Position numbers and translations under genes: made by a program
Notes under the pieces: model-generated
Told to the model about the DNA's origin: nothing
The model's input: the letters and a program-made list of their open reading frames with translations, nothing else
Databases searched by the model: none
Assembly: GCF_014636865.1 (NCBI RefSeq)
Contig: NZ_BMER01000001.1
Coordinates: 2,220,718 to 2,284,717 of the forward strand
DNA: 64,000 bases
Source of the DNA: Parapedobacter pyrenivorans
Lineage (GTDB): Bacteria; Bacteroidota; Bacteroidia; Sphingobacteriales; Sphingobacteriaceae
Direction: 5' to 3'
Shown here: positions 1 to 8,930 of the stretch, one piece after another
How positions within the stretch are numbered: position 1 is the stretch's first letter
How the letters are laid out: each line of letters opens with the position of its first letter

Positions 1-112
1 CAATGGTATTATCGATCGGTCCACCATAAGTTATTCACACGGCGGCTGTATTGTGGATATCTATTCCTTGCGGATTGTGCGTATGGTCATAACGCCTAGC
101 GAAGATGGGAGC

Positions 113-120
113 TAGTTTTG
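113..120 (+). promoter_or_regulatory. TAnnTTTG -7 box upstream of nrdD
   Basis: TAGTTTTG matches the Bacteroidota -7 consensus TAnnTTTG. It lies 20 bases before the chosen nrdD ATG at 141, so transcription would begin just downstream and leave a short leader. No convincing -33 TTG is seen at the usual spacing. Confidence 0.5.
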
Positions 121-140
121 TATATGCAAATGTTTTATAT

Positions 141-2264
141 ATGGAAAAATATGTCATCAAACGAAGCGGGGCCTATGAGTCGTTCAAGCCTTACAAGATA
201 AGCGATGCCATAAAAAAGGCATTCGAAAGTGTATCCCAGCAGCCGGAGGGAGCGGTGTACAACGCCGTGATGGAGTTGCTGGCACATCAAGATACGTGGG
301 CCGTGGAGGAAATACAGGATTATATCGAGAAAGTGCTCCACCATCGGCAGCACTTTGAAGTGATGCGTTCCTTCATGCTGTATCGGCATACGCGGAAACT
401 CCAGCGCGAACACCTGTATGGGTTAAGTGAAGCCACGACGTATATCGATAGCTCGCAAACCATTGAAGAGTATATCGGCAGGACCGATTGGCGCATCAAT
501 GCTAACGCGAACGTTTCTTACTCCAGTGCCGGGCTCGTGAACAATACCGCGGGAAAAGTAATAGCCAATTATTGGTTAGACAAGGTGTATAGCAAGGAGG
601 AGGGGTATGCACATCGGAATGGCGATATCCATATCCACGATTTGGATTGCCTGACGGGCTATTGTGCCGGATGGAGCCTGCGCGTATTGCTCAATGAGGG
701 TTTCAACGGCGTACGCGGACGGGTAGAAAGCCGGCCGCCATCCCATTTTCGCGCGGCATTGGGGCAGCTAGCTAATTTCCTAGGCATCTTACAGAGTGAA
801 TGGGCCGGGGCACAGGCATTTAGTTCGTTTGATACGTACTTGGCGCCCTACGTGTTTAAGGATCAATTACCCTTTCGCGAGGTATTGAAGGCCATCCGCA
901 GTTTCGTATATAATGTCAATGTGCCGGCGCGCTGGGGCCAGTCGCCATTCACGAATATTACGCTGGATTGGAATGTGCCGGAGGATCTGAAGGAACAGGT
1001 ACCGACAAAAGGGGATGCCCACCTCTTCACGGGTTTGAAGGACGAGGAATTGATCCAACTTGCCCAACAGCGCGGCGTGACTGCGTTGGAAGACCTATGC
1101 TATAAACATTTTCAGCCGGAAATGGACATGATAAACAAGGCGTATTATATCGTCATGACAGAAGGCGACGCCAACGGGCAACCGTTTACGTTTCCCATTC
1201 CAACAGTCAACATTACCGAAGATTTCGACTGGGAGAGTGAAAATGCGCTGTTGCTCTTTGAGAATACGGCCAAAATCGGGTCTTCTTATTTCCAGAACTT
1301 CGTCGGAAGCCAGTATTTGCTGGACGCGTCGGGCAACCGAGTGGAAAATCCCGAGGCGTATAAGCCCAACGCAGTACGAAGCATGTGCTGTCGGTTGCAG
1401 CTCGATTTGCGGGAATTGTTGAAGCGGGGAAACGGATTGTTCGGCAGTGCTGAAATGACTGGAAGCATCGGCGTTGTGACGATCAATATGGCGCGTCTGG
1501 GCTACCTGTACAAAGGCGATGAGACCGGATTGTACCGGCGATTGGACCATTGGTTGGCTATCGCGAAATCGACGTTGGAGAAGAAGCGGAAATTTGTCCA
1601 GGATTTGTATGATCGTGGCTTGTATCCCTATACCAAGCGTTATTTGTCGCATTTCCGTAACCATTTCTCCACGATCGGTGTCAATGGTACGAATGAAATG
1701 ATCCGGAATTTTTCAGCGGATCGCGCCGATATTGTCTCCGAAGGCGGAATCACTTTCGCCACTGCCATCCTCGAACATATCCGCATGCGCATGCGGGAAT
1801 TCCAGGAAGATACGGGCAATCTGTATAACCTGGAGGCCACGCCAGCCGAAGGCACAACATACCGTTTTGCCAAGGAAGACAAGAAGCGCTTTCGGGAGAT
1901 CCTGCAAGCGGGGCAAGGCGAGAACATTTACTATACCAATAGTTCGCAGTTGCCCGTAGACTATACCGAAGACCCGTTTGAAGCCCTGCTTTTGCAGGAC
2001 GATTTGCAATGCAAGTACACCGGAGGCACGGTGTTGCACTTGTATATGAGTGAGCGCATCAGCTCGCCGGAAGCCTGTCGGAATTTCGTGCGTACAGTAA
2101 TCAATAACTTCAAACTGCCTTATATCACCGTTACGCCGGTATTCAGTATTTGTCCTAAACACGGGTATCTCGATGGCGAGCATACGTATTGCCCGAAATG
2201 CGATGACTTGATTTTAACAACTTATCAAAATTTAGTATGTGATGAATATACAACAGCAACATGA
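141..2264 (+). CDS. nrdD: Anaerobic (class III) ribonucleoside-triphosphate reductase, large part without the glycyl-radical loop
   Basis: Class III ribonucleotide reductase making deoxyribonucleotides without oxygen. The product is 707 residues. An ATP-cone covers about residues 1-95, beginning MEKYVIKRSG, which is why the ATG at 141 is preferred to one at 105. The catalytic barrel follows, with a cysteine pair at 416-417 (SMCCRLQLD). A zinc-type element with C671 (CPKH), C684 and C687 (CPKC) sits near the end. The frame then stops after about 20 unconserved residues, before the glycyl-radical loop that normally completes NrdD. That loop (RVMGYHRP) is present in the +1 frame from 2242. The activase gene follows. 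What is seen is a split or frameshifted gene. Whether this is natural or a sequence error cannot be settled here. Confidence 0.93.
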   Translation: MEKYVIKRSGAYESFKPYKISDAIKKAFESVSQQPEGAVYNAVMELLAHQDTWAVEEIQDYIEKVLHHRQHFEVMRSFMLYRHTRKLQREHLYGLSEATTYIDSSQTIEEYIGRTDWRINANANVSYSSAGLVNNTAGKVIANYWLDKVYSKEEGYAHRNGDIHIHDLDCLTGYCAGWSLRVLLNEGFNGVRGRVESRPPSHFRAALGQLANFLGILQSEWAGAQAFSSFDTYLAPYVFKDQLPFREVLKAIRSFVYNVNVPARWGQSPFTNITLDWNVPEDLKEQVPTKGDAHLFTGLKDEELIQLAQQRGVTALEDLCYKHFQPEMDMINKAYYIVMTEGDANGQPFTFPIPTVNITEDFDWESENALLLFENTAKIGSSYFQNFVGSQYLLDASGNRVENPEAYKPNAVRSMCCRLQLDLRELLKRGNGLFGSAEMTGSIGVVTINMARLGYLYKGDETGLYRRLDHWLAIAKSTLEKKRKFVQDLYDRGLYPYTKRYLSHFRNHFSTIGVNGTNEMIRNFSADRADIVSEGGITFATAILEHIRMRMREFQEDTGNLYNLEATPAEGTTYRFAKEDKKRFREILQAGQGENIYYTNSSQLPVDYTEDPFEALLLQDDLQCKYTGGTVLHLYMSERISSPEACRNFVRTVINNFKLPYITVTPVFSICPKHGYLDGEHTYCPKCDDLILTTYQNLVCDEYTTAT

Positions 2265-2424
2265 CCTGATATTGCAGCAATATCAGGAAAAACGTAACAA
2301 ATGTTTGGTTTACACCCGGGTGATGGGCTACCACCGCCCCGTAGAGAGTTTCAATGTCGGAAAGAAAGGGGAGCATCGGCAACGCACGCATTTTACCGAA
2401 AGAAGTGCCAACGCCCATCTATAG
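2242..2424 (+). CDS. Glycyl-radical C-terminal domain of anaerobic ribonucleotide reductase, encoded as a separate 60-residue ORF
   Basis: This small frame encodes the missing end of NrdD. It contains KCLVYTRVMGYHRPVESFN followed by GKKGEH, the conserved finger loop of class III reductases; G29 is the expected radical glycine. It has its own ATG at 2242 and overlaps the end of the large NrdD frame by 23 bases, an arrangement compatible with translational coupling. An in-frame TAG at 2233-2235 means the frame cannot be extended upstream as it stands. Its end overlaps nrdG. Alternatives are a real single-gene frameshift mutation, a programmed +1 frameshift between 2236 and 2261, or a sequencing indel. 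The domain identity is firm; its existence as a free polypeptide is inference. Confidence 0.75.
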   Translation: MNIQQQHDLILQQYQEKRNKCLVYTRVMGYHRPVESFNVGKKGEHRQRTHFTERSANAHL

Positions 2425-3082
2425 CATTACCCCGTTTACATTATTGGATTACCCAGGCAAAACAGCCTGCATTCTTTGGTTTGCAGGCTGTAATATGCGT
2501 TGTACATATTGTTACAATCCGGATATCGTGTTGGGTAAAGGCGTTGTGTCCATAATGGAGGCACTAACGTTTCTCCGGTCGCGCAAAGGATTATTGCAGG
2601 GTATAGTGTTGAGTGGGGGGGAATGTACCTTGCATCCCACGGTTTTCCCGTTGCTTGAAACGGCCAAGGAATATGGTTTTGACGTGAAGATAGACACAAA
2701 CGGTTCGCGGCCAAAGGTGCTGGAAAGGCTGATTGCCCGCCGACTTGTCGATTACATCGCCCTTGATTTCAAGGCGCTGGAACATCGCTATCAGGCAATT
2801 ACCGAATCGACGCTATTTCCCGAATTCGCCGAGAGCCTGTCGTTGCTCAATTGCTCCAGCGTGCCGTTTGAGCTACGTACCACGGTACACAGTGAATTGA
2901 TTACACGCGATGACCTGCGGGCGATGGTCGGCTTCCTACAGCAGCATGCATATAGCGGCCCATATTATATACAGCATTATGTAAACGGCGTGCCTGTGCT
3001 TGGCAAGTTATGTCGGTCCATAAAATATGCGCATTTTTCGGAGCTATCGGTCGATGGCATAGCGGTGGTGGAGCGCGGCTAA
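2354..3082 (+). CDS. nrdG: Anaerobic ribonucleotide reductase activating protein (radical SAM)
   Basis: Radical-SAM activase that would install the glycyl radical on NrdD, using S-adenosylmethionine and a 4Fe-4S cluster. The cluster motif CxxxCxxC is visible as CNMRCTYC (C46, C50, C53) within LWFAGCNMRCTYCYNPD, and a SAM-binding SGGECTLHP segment follows. The sequence type resembles the NrdG2 subgroup rather than the short E. coli NrdG. The ATG at 2354 gives 242 residues and overlaps the radical-domain ORF by 71 bases. A GTG at 2405 (residue 18) would give 225 residues and a 20-base overlap, and conserved sequence begins only after it, so the start is uncertain. Tight overlap with the two upstream frames indicates one operon. 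Confidence 0.9.
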   Translation: MSERKGSIGNARILPKEVPTPIYSITPFTLLDYPGKTACILWFAGCNMRCTYCYNPDIVLGKGVVSIMEALTFLRSRKGLLQGIVLSGGECTLHPTVFPLLETAKEYGFDVKIDTNGSRPKVLERLIARRLVDYIALDFKALEHRYQAITESTLFPEFAESLSLLNCSSVPFELRTTVHSELITRDDLRAMVGFLQQHAYSGPYYIQHYVNGVPVLGKLCRSIKYAHFSELSVDGIAVVERG

Positions 3083-3085
3083 AAA

Positions 3086-3124
3086 AAAAGCCCCAACTAC
3101 CTTTAGGGTGCTGGGGCTGTTTAT
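3086..3124. terminator. Bidirectional terminator between nrdG and carB
   Basis: The arms AGCCCCA (3089-3095) and TGGGGCT (3112-3118) can pair. An A-run precedes them (3081-3089), which reads as a T-run on the minus strand, and a short T-rich tail follows on the plus strand. The site lies between the convergent nrdG and carB stops. Confidence 0.75.
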
Positions 3125-3141
3125 ATTGTTAAGATGGGCTT

Positions 3142-5958
3142 TTACTTGCTCAGGTACATTGACTTCTTTGCAACCATTTCCCTGAAAAACGGGTCGTCCA
3201 AATCCTTGATGAAACGAATGGCCTCCCCAGTGGATTTCATCTCGGGACCGAGCTGTTTATCAACATCCGGGAATTTATCGAACGAAAATATCGGCTCTTT
3301 AATAGCATAGCCTTTCAGTTTACGCGCGATGGTAAAGTCTTTCAGCTTATTGGTACCGAGCATGACCTTGGTGGCGATATTTACGTAGGGGACATCATAG
3401 GCCTTGGCAATGAAGGGAACGGTCCGGGAAGCCCTTGGATTGGCCTCGATGACGTATACCTTTTCATCCTTTATGGCAAACTGGATGTTGAGTAGACCAC
3501 GTACGTTAAGTGCCTTGGCAAGCTTGATGGTATATTCCGCCATTTTTTCCTGCACATTTTCAGACAGACTGAATGGTGGGAGCACGGCACTTGAGTCGCC
3601 GGAATGGATTCCCGCAGGTTCGATATGCTCCATCATTCCAATGATGTGCACATCGTCACCGTCACTGATAGAATCAGATTCGGCCTCTTCGGCGCGGTCG
3701 AGGAAATGATCGATGAGCACGCGGTTACCCGGCAGGTTGCGCAGCAGTTTCACAACCGCCGTCTCGAGTTCTTCGTCATTGATAACGATGCTCATGCGTT
3801 CGCCGCCAAGTACATAGCTTGGCCGTACGAGCACAGGATAACCTACATTCTTGGCCACCTCGAGCGCTTCTTCGGCACTTTCCGCTACGCCGTATTTTGG
3901 GTAGGGGATATCCAGTGATTTAAGCAGGTCGGAGAAACGGCCGCGGTCTTCCGCTAGATCCATATCCTGGAAGGACGTACCGATAATCCGGATACCGTTG
4001 GATTCGAGCTGCTCAGCCATCTTCAATGCGGTCTGTCCACCCAGTTGAACGATTACCCCCACCGGTTTTTCCAGTTCGATGATTTCACGTACGTGCTCCC
4101 AATAGACCGGCTCGAAATAGAGCTTGTCGGCCATGTTGAAATCGGTGGATACCGTTTCAGGATTGCAATTGACCATGATGGACTCGTAGCCGGCTTCTTT
4201 AGCAGCTAACAGGCCATGTACACAGGAATAGTCGAATTCGATGCCTTGGCCAATCCGGTTGGGACCCGATCCGAGTACAATGATTTTCTTCCTATCGGAT
4301 GCGATCGATTCGTTTTCTTCTTCAAAAGTCGAGTAGTAGTAGGGTGTTTGCGCTGGAAACTCGGCAGCGCAGGTATCTACCATCTTGTATACCCTTCGGA
4401 TACCCAGCTCCTTGCGTCGGTTATAAACCTCATCTTCGGTTACATTGCCGAGCAGCCACGCTATTTGTTCATCGGAGTACCCCTTTTGTTTCAATGTAAT
4501 GAAGAAATCCTTGGGGATGTTGTTCAGTTGATAACGCCGTAATTCAGTTTCTAAGGTTACCAACTCCTGGATTTGCTGTAAGAACCATTTATCGATGTGG
4601 GTTGCTTTGCGAATAGATTCCAGTGGGACGCCAAGCTCAAACGCATCCTTGATGTGGAAGAGGCGATCACTGCTCGGGTGTTCGAGGCTATACATGATTT
4701 CCTCCAGATTGCGTAATTGTTTGCCGTCGGCGCCGAGGCCATGGCGACCGATTTCTAAGCTCTGGCAGGCCTTCTGCAATGCTTCGATGAAGGTACGGCC
4801 GATGGCCATCACTTCGCCGACCGACTTCATCTGTAGCCCGAGTTCGCGGTTGGCACCCTTGAACTTTGCAAAATTCCAACGGGGCACTTTCACAATCACA
4901 TAATCGAGCGTGGGCTCAAAATAGGCCGACGTGGTTTTCGTAATCTGATTTTCGATTTCATCCAAGTTGTAGCCGATCGCGAGCTTCGATGCAATCTTGG
5001 CGATAGGGTACCCGGTTGCTTTGGAAGCCAATGCAGATGAGCGTGACACCCGTGGGTTGATTTCGATGGCGATAATATCTTCATTTTCCGGGTTGACGGA
5101 AAACTGTACGTTGCATCCACCGGCGAAATTACCGATAGCGCGCATCATTTTAATGGCTTGGTTGCGCATCTCCTGGTAGCAGCGGTCGCTCAAGGTCATA
5201 CCGGGTGCTACGGTAATGGAGTCGCCAGTATGGATACCCATCGGATCAAAGTTTTCGATGGTACAGATGATGATGACATTGTCATTACCATCACGCAGCA
5301 ACTCCAACTCGAATTCTTTCCAGCCTAATACCGCTTGTTCTACCAACACTTCGTGGGTAGGCGATGCCTGCAACCCGCGACTGAGCGCGGCTTCGAAATC
5401 TTCTTTTTTATGCACAAAGCCGCCGCCGGTACCACCCAGGGTGTACGATGGGCGGATCACCAATGGAAATCCGATATTCTGGGCCGCCTCTTTGCCCTCA
5501 AGGAATGAGTTCGCTATTTTTGAAGGAGCTACGCCGACACCGATATCGACCATCAATTGACGGAATGCTTCCCGGTTTTCGGTTTTTTCAATGGCGGCCA
5601 CATCCACACCGATAACCTGGACATTGTATTTTTCCCAAATTCCCCGTTCGGATGCCTCAATGCACAAGTTAAGTGCGGTCTGCCCACCCATGGTGGGAAG
5701 TACAGCATCTATTTGCTGTTCCTGTAGGATTTGTTCAATACTTTCGCAAGTCAAAGGCAGTAAGTACACATGGTCGGCAATCACCTTGTCGGTCATGATG
5801 GTCGCCGGATTGGAGTTGATGATGGATACTTCGATCCCTTCCTCCTTGAGCGAGAGGGCAGCCTGTGACCCCGAATAGTCAAATTCACAGGCCTGTCCGA
5901 TGACGATGGGACCTGAACCGATAATTAAAACCGAATTGATGGAAGTGTTTCTGGGCAT
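3142..5958 (-). CDS. carB: Carbamoyl-phosphate synthase large subunit, short form without the C-terminal allosteric domain
   Basis: Makes carbamoyl phosphate from bicarbonate, ATP and ammonia for pyrimidine and arginine synthesis, working with a CarA subunit not seen in this window. Two homologous ATP-grasp halves are visible, starting near [14 protein letters not shown] and [14 protein letters not shown], each with the family signature EFDYS. The ATG at 5958 (MPRNTSINS) gives 938 residues. A longer frame reaching 6066 is rejected because it would run into the likely promoter at 6064-6071. E. coli CarB has about 1073 residues; here the protein ends soon after [11 protein letters not shown], so the MGS-like domain that binds UMP and ornithine is absent. 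About 940 residues is, as far as I know, usual in Bacteroidota. Confidence 0.95.
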   Translation of the reverse strand: MPRNTSINSVLIIGSGPIVIGQACEFDYSGSQAALSLKEEGIEVSIINSNPATIMTDKVIADHVYLLPLTCESIEQILQEQQIDAVLPTMGGQTALNLCIEASERGIWEKYNVQVIGVDVAAIEKTENREAFRQLMVDIGVGVAPSKIANSFLEGKEAAQNIGFPLVIRPSYTLGGTGGGFVHKKEDFEAALSRGLQASPTHEVLVEQAVLGWKEFELELLRDGNDNVIIICTIENFDPMGIHTGDSITVAPGMTLSDRCYQEMRNQAIKMMRAIGNFAGGCNVQFSVNPENEDIIAIEINPRVSRSSALASKATGYPIAKIASKLAIGYNLDEIENQITKTTSAYFEPTLDYVIVKVPRWNFAKFKGANRELGLQMKSVGEVMAIGRTFIEALQKACQSLEIGRHGLGADGKQLRNLEEIMYSLEHPSSDRLFHIKDAFELGVPLESIRKATHIDKWFLQQIQELVTLETELRRYQLNNIPKDFFITLKQKGYSDEQIAWLLGNVTEDEVYNRRKELGIRRVYKMVDTCAAEFPAQTPYYYSTFEEENESIASDRKKIIVLGSGPNRIGQGIEFDYSCVHGLLAAKEAGYESIMVNCNPETVSTDFNMADKLYFEPVYWEHVREIIELEKPVGVIVQLGGQTALKMAEQLESNGIRIIGTSFQDMDLAEDRGRFSDLLKSLDIPYPKYGVAESAEEALEVAKNVGYPVLVRPSYVLGGERMSIVINDEELETAVVKLLRNLPGNRVLIDHFLDRAEEAESDSISDGDDVHIIGMMEHIEPAGIHSGDSSAVLPPFSLSENVQEKMAEYTIKLAKALNVRGLLNIQFAIKDEKVYVIEANPRASRTVPFIAKAYDVPYVNIATKVMLGTNKLKDFTIARKLKGYAIKEPIFSFDKFPDVDKQLGPEMKSTGEAIRFIKDLDDPFFREMVAKKSMYLSK

Positions 5959-6003
5959 TATATGGTGAAAAACGTTAATAATTTTCAACGATACGCTTGA
6001 TGT

Positions 6004-6055
6004 CAAAACAGCGGGAAAGCCTGGGATAAATCGGGAGGATATTCCGACTGTTTTG
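6004..6055 (-). promoter_or_regulatory. Inverted repeat in the carB 5' leader
   Basis: CAAAACAG (6004-6011) and CTGTTTTG (6048-6055) are perfect 8-base inverted copies 36 bases apart. Both fall in the roughly 100-base leader implied by the promoter at 6064-6071 and the start codon at 5958. They could close a leader hairpin or be a divided protein site. No known riboswitch is recognised. Confidence 0.4.
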
Positions 6056-6063
6056 TCGGAGTG

Positions 6064-6071
6064 CAAAGGTA
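6064..6071 (-). promoter_or_regulatory. TAnnTTTG -7 box of carB
   Basis: On the minus strand the bases read TACCTTTG. The box lies about 105 bases before the carB ATG, which implies a long untranslated leader. No clear -33 element was found. Confidence 0.5.
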
Positions 6072-6184
6072 TGTTTTTTTCATGTAATAATTGGTTAATA
6101 ATTTCAGATAACAGTTTAATCTGTATTAAGCCCTTTTTCCACTACCTGTTTTTAGGTATTTTTTCTTATTTGTTTAAATAATTT

Positions 6185-6213
6185 TTTGCTAACCAAGGAA
6201 TGTTTTACTTTTG
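6185..6213 (+). promoter_or_regulatory. Promoter of the small outer-membrane protein gene
   Basis: TTTG at 6185-6188 and TACTTTTG at 6206-6213 match the -33 and -7 elements with a 17-base spacer. The ATG at 6242 follows 28 bases later, after an A-rich leader. Confidence 0.6.
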
Positions 6214-6241
6214 GGCGTTGAAAAATCAAAAAGATAAAACT

Positions 6242-6745
6242 ATGAAAATTAAATTGACATTAATGGCTGTATTTGCGGCATTCGCATTGACAGCGTCTGC
6301 ACAGACTGATTACAAAAACTCCATCGGTCTGCGTCTCGGTTCCGGTTATTATGATGTTGTTGCTGCTGCTTTCAAGACATTTATCAGCCAACCGGCCGCG
6401 TTGGAGTTTGATTTAGGTGTCCGTCCCTATTCCGTAGGTGGAATGAAATGGACAAACCTTTCCTTGTCTGGAGCTTATCAACACCATTTCCCTATTGGTG
6501 ATATTGAAGGATTCAAATGGTTCGTAGGCGGTGGTCTCGTCTTATCTAACACGTTTTCTGATTTTGATGACAGGAGCGGATTTAATGCTGGTATTTTCCC
6601 TACAGGAGGTGTGGATTACAAGTTGAAAAACGCACCTTTTGCTTTTTCGGCTGATATCCGGCCTACAATAACGATTGTAAGTGGCTATGACTACTACAAT
6701 AGCTTCTATGCGAACGGTGGCTTAACGGCTCGCTACGTATTTTAG
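6242..6745 (+). CDS. Small outer-membrane beta-barrel-like protein, function unknown
   Basis: A 167-residue secreted protein. The ATG at 6242 is chosen because it begins a clear signal peptide (MKIKLTLMAVFAAFALTASAQ, cleavage expected after ASA) and follows an A-rich stretch; an earlier GTG/ATG would add a non-signal segment. The mature part has alternating hydrophobic and polar residues with many Gly, Tyr and Phe (NSIGLRLGSGYYDVV, FKWFVGGGLVLS) and ends in aromatic YVF, which is usual for small Bacteroidota outer-membrane barrels. It stands alone, with its own promoter and terminator. No specific ligand or role can be assigned. Confidence 0.8.
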   Translation: MKIKLTLMAVFAAFALTASAQTDYKNSIGLRLGSGYYDVVAAAFKTFISQPAALEFDLGVRPYSVGGMKWTNLSLSGAYQHHFPIGDIEGFKWFVGGGLVLSNTFSDFDDRSGFNAGIFPTGGVDYKLKNAPFAFSADIRPTITIVSGYDYYNSFYANGGLTARYVF

Positions 6746-6769
6746 TAAGCGGTTTATTCCGTAAAGTAA

Positions 6770-6803
6770 TTGCCATTGGTTGAAGAAGCCAATGGCAATT
6801 TTT
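6770..6803 (+). terminator. Rho-independent terminator after the outer-membrane protein gene
   Basis: A perfect 10-bp stem, TTGCCATTGG (6770-6779) with CCAATGGCAA (6789-6798), has a 9-base loop and is followed by five T (6799-6803). Confidence 0.9.
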
Positions 6804-6810
6804 ATGTTTG
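6803..6810 (+). promoter_or_regulatory. TAnnTTTG -7 box directly before the NadR-like kinase
   Basis: TATGTTTG begins on the last T of the preceding terminator. A TTG at 6780-6782 is 20 bases upstream. Only three bases separate the box from the ATG at 6814, which suggests a leaderless or near-leaderless transcript. Confidence 0.5.
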
Positions 6811-6813
6811 TAG

Positions 6814-7368
6814 ATGGTGAAACGTGAAAATCAGTTGATCAAAATAGCGGTTGTGGGCCCCGAGTCGACGGGTAAATCGACTGTCGGCGAACGCTTAGCC
6901 CGGGATTACGACACCGTATGCGTACCGGAATATGCGCGTGAATATTGCCGCAACCTCAATCGGGAATATACGCAACAGGATGAAATGAATATGTTTTATG
7001 GGCAATTGGCACTAGAGCGGAGCCTCATGCCCCTGGCTCAGCATAACCTCCTGATCTGCGACACGATGTTCCTTACCATCAAGATTTGGTGCGATCACCT
7101 CTTTGGATACACGCCCGAAGAGGTACATGAGGCATTGAAAATACAGCAATATGATTTTTTTCTATTGATGGACATTGACCTGCCTTGGGAGGATGACCCC
7201 ATGCGTGATTTTCCGCAGTTGAGGAAGCATTTCATGCAGGTATGGCATCACGAATTACAGGCAATCGATGCCAAGTATGAAGTCATATCCGGGTTGGGAG
7301 CGGATAGATTTCAGAACGCTTTGGGAGCCGTTCAGCAATACCTGTCAAGTAAAAAAAGCCGCGGATAG
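6814..7368 (+). CDS. NadR-like P-loop kinase (probable nicotinamide riboside kinase domain)
   Basis: A 184-residue single-domain P-loop kinase. The Walker A motif GPESTGKST lies near residues 15-23. It is followed by VPEYAREY, a segment typical of the ribosylnicotinamide kinase domain of NadR, and by LICDTMFLTIKIW, a Walker B/lid region of the same family. The protein lacks the DNA-binding and adenylyltransferase domains of enterobacterial NadR, so it would act as a stand-alone cytoplasmic kinase phosphorylating nicotinamide riboside for NAD salvage. The substrate is inferred from family resemblance. The stop codon (7366-7368) lies in the loop of the terminator used by the opposing ahcY gene. 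Confidence 0.8.
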   Translation: MVKRENQLIKIAVVGPESTGKSTVGERLARDYDTVCVPEYAREYCRNLNREYTQQDEMNMFYGQLALERSLMPLAQHNLLICDTMFLTIKIWCDHLFGYTPEEVHEALKIQQYDFFLLMDIDLPWEDDPMRDFPQLRKHFMQVWHHELQAIDAKYEVISGLGADRFQNALGAVQQYLSSKKSRG

Positions 7369-7373
7369 CGGCT
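7351..7373 (-). terminator. Terminator of ahcY
   Basis: AGCCGC (7357-7362) pairs with GCGGCT (7368-7373). Read on the minus strand the hairpin is followed by a run of T (A-run 7351-7357). It overlaps the end of the opposing kinase gene. Confidence 0.8.
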
Positions 7374-7406
7374 CTCTCATTAAATTTTGCAGCCAGTATC
7401 TGGGGC

Positions 7407-8723
7407 TTAATACCGGTAGTGCTCCGGCTTGTACGGACCTTCTACCGGAACGCCGATATATTCGGCTTGATGACTATCCAGTGTATCCAACTCCACACCA
7501 ATTTTGGCGAGGTGCAGCCGGGCTACTTTTTCGTCGAGGAATTTGGGAAGCGTATATACTTTATTCTCGTAGTTTTCGCTGTTGGCCCACAACTCAATTT
7601 GAGCAAGCGTCTGGTTGGTGAACGAATTACTCATTACGAAAGAGGGATGTCCGGTGGCGCAACCCAAGTTAACCAAACGACCCTCCGCCAATAGGATGAC
7701 GTCTTTGCCATCAATGGTATATTTATCTACCTGAGGTTTGATTTCCACTTTGGTGTGCCCGTAATTGTTGTTGAGCCAGGCCACGTCGATCTCATTGTCG
7801 AAATGGCCAATGTTGCAGACCACGGCTTTGTCTTTCATGGCTTTGAAGTGGTCGCCGCGAACGATGTCTCGGTTACCAGTAGTCGTTACGACAATGTCGG
7901 CTTCTTTGACCGCCGTAGCGAATTTCTTCACTTCATAGCCTTCCATGGCAGCTTGTAATGCGCAGATTGGATCGATTTCGGTAACGATGACACGTACGCC
8001 GGCGCTGCTTAGCGATTCGGCGGAACCTTTGCCTACGTCTCCATATCCCGCAACTACGGCAACCTTTCCAGCTAGCATGAGATCCGTAGCCCGGCGGATG
8101 GCGTCAACCAGCGATTCGCGGCATCCATACTTGTTGTCAAATTTGGATTTGGTGACCGAGTCATTCACATTGATAGCCGGAAGATGCAAGGTGCCGTTTT
8201 TCATGCGCTCATACAGCCGGTGCACGCCGGTTGTGGTTTCTTCGGAAAGCCCTTTGATTCCGTCGATCAATTCGGGGTATTTATCAAAGACCATGTTGGT
8301 GAGGTCGCCACCATCGTCTAAGATCATATTGAGCGGCTGGCGCTCTTCGCCGAAGAACAGTGTCTGCTCGATACACCAGTTAAACTCGTCCTCACTCATG
8401 CCCTTCCAAGCATATACCGGTATGCCTGCAGCGGCAATCGCTGCAGCAGCGTGGTCTTGCGTGGAAAAGATATTGCAGGAAGACCAAGTAACGTCGGCAC
8501 CCAGTTCAATAAGTGTTTCGATGAGCACGGCCGTTTGAATGGTCATGTGCAGGCAGCCTGCAATGCGGGCTCCCTTCAAAGGCTTTGAGGCCCCAAACTC
8601 TTCCCGCAGGGCCATGAGGCCGGGCATTTCGGCTTCGGCCAGTTCAATTTCCTTACGGCCCCATTCGGCGAGGCTGATATCCTTTACTTTATACGGAGTG
8701 TAAGCGGTGTCTATTGATGACAT
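7407..8723 (-). CDS. ahcY: Adenosylhomocysteinase (S-adenosyl-L-homocysteine hydrolase)
   Basis: Cytosolic enzyme that splits S-adenosylhomocysteine into adenosine and homocysteine, removing the inhibitory product of methyltransferases. The 438-residue length is normal for the family. Signatures seen: an N-terminal substrate region ([19 protein letters not shown]), the [15 protein letters not shown] segment, the conserved [18 protein letters not shown] stretch, and the NAD-binding Rossmann motif [16 protein letters not shown]. The C-terminus ends in the conserved PYKPEHYRY, whose Lys and Tyr contribute to cofactor binding in this family. It is a single gene with its own promoter and terminator, divergent from the bacilliredoxin gene. 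Confidence 0.97.
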   Translation of the reverse strand: MSSIDTAYTPYKVKDISLAEWGRKEIELAEAEMPGLMALREEFGASKPLKGARIAGCLHMTIQTAVLIETLIELGADVTWSSCNIFSTQDHAAAAIAAAGIPVYAWKGMSEDEFNWCIEQTLFFGEERQPLNMILDDGGDLTNMVFDKYPELIDGIKGLSEETTTGVHRLYERMKNGTLHLPAINVNDSVTKSKFDNKYGCRESLVDAIRRATDLMLAGKVAVVAGYGDVGKGSAESLSSAGVRVIVTEIDPICALQAAMEGYEVKKFATAVKEADIVVTTTGNRDIVRGDHFKAMKDKAVVCNIGHFDNEIDVAWLNNNYGHTKVEIKPQVDKYTIDGKDVILLAEGRLVNLGCATGHPSFVMSNSFTNQTLAQIELWANSENYENKVYTLPKFLDEKVARLHLAKIGVELDTLDSHQAEYIGVPVEGPYKPEHYRY

Positions 8724-8755
8724 GGTATAATAAACTTATATGAATAAATCGACGA

Positions 8756-8788
8756 CAAAGATACAGCTTTAGCAGCGGATTTTCCAAA
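8756..8788 (-). promoter_or_regulatory. ahcY promoter
   Basis: On the minus strand TTTG (8785-8788) and TATCTTTG (8756-8763) are separated by 21 bases. Both elements fit the Bacteroidota consensus. The leader would be about 30 bases. Confidence 0.7.
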
Positions 8789-8930
8789 TCGGGATATTTG
8801 GCTGGCCGTGATATTGTTCGGTCAGCAACGCTTGGATTGGCTGCGCAGGTTCTTCTCCTACCGTATTACAGGGAAAAACCGGAGGATAGTCCCCTAAGAT
8901 ACGAGTGATATCAAGTTGTCCTTCAATTAA

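Noticed and set aside
2-115. Open frame at the left edge ending in TAG at 113-115, possible tail of an upstream gene
   Set aside because: Only about 37 residues are visible and no family could be recognised, so it is not annotated; the stop also overlaps the nrdD -7 box.
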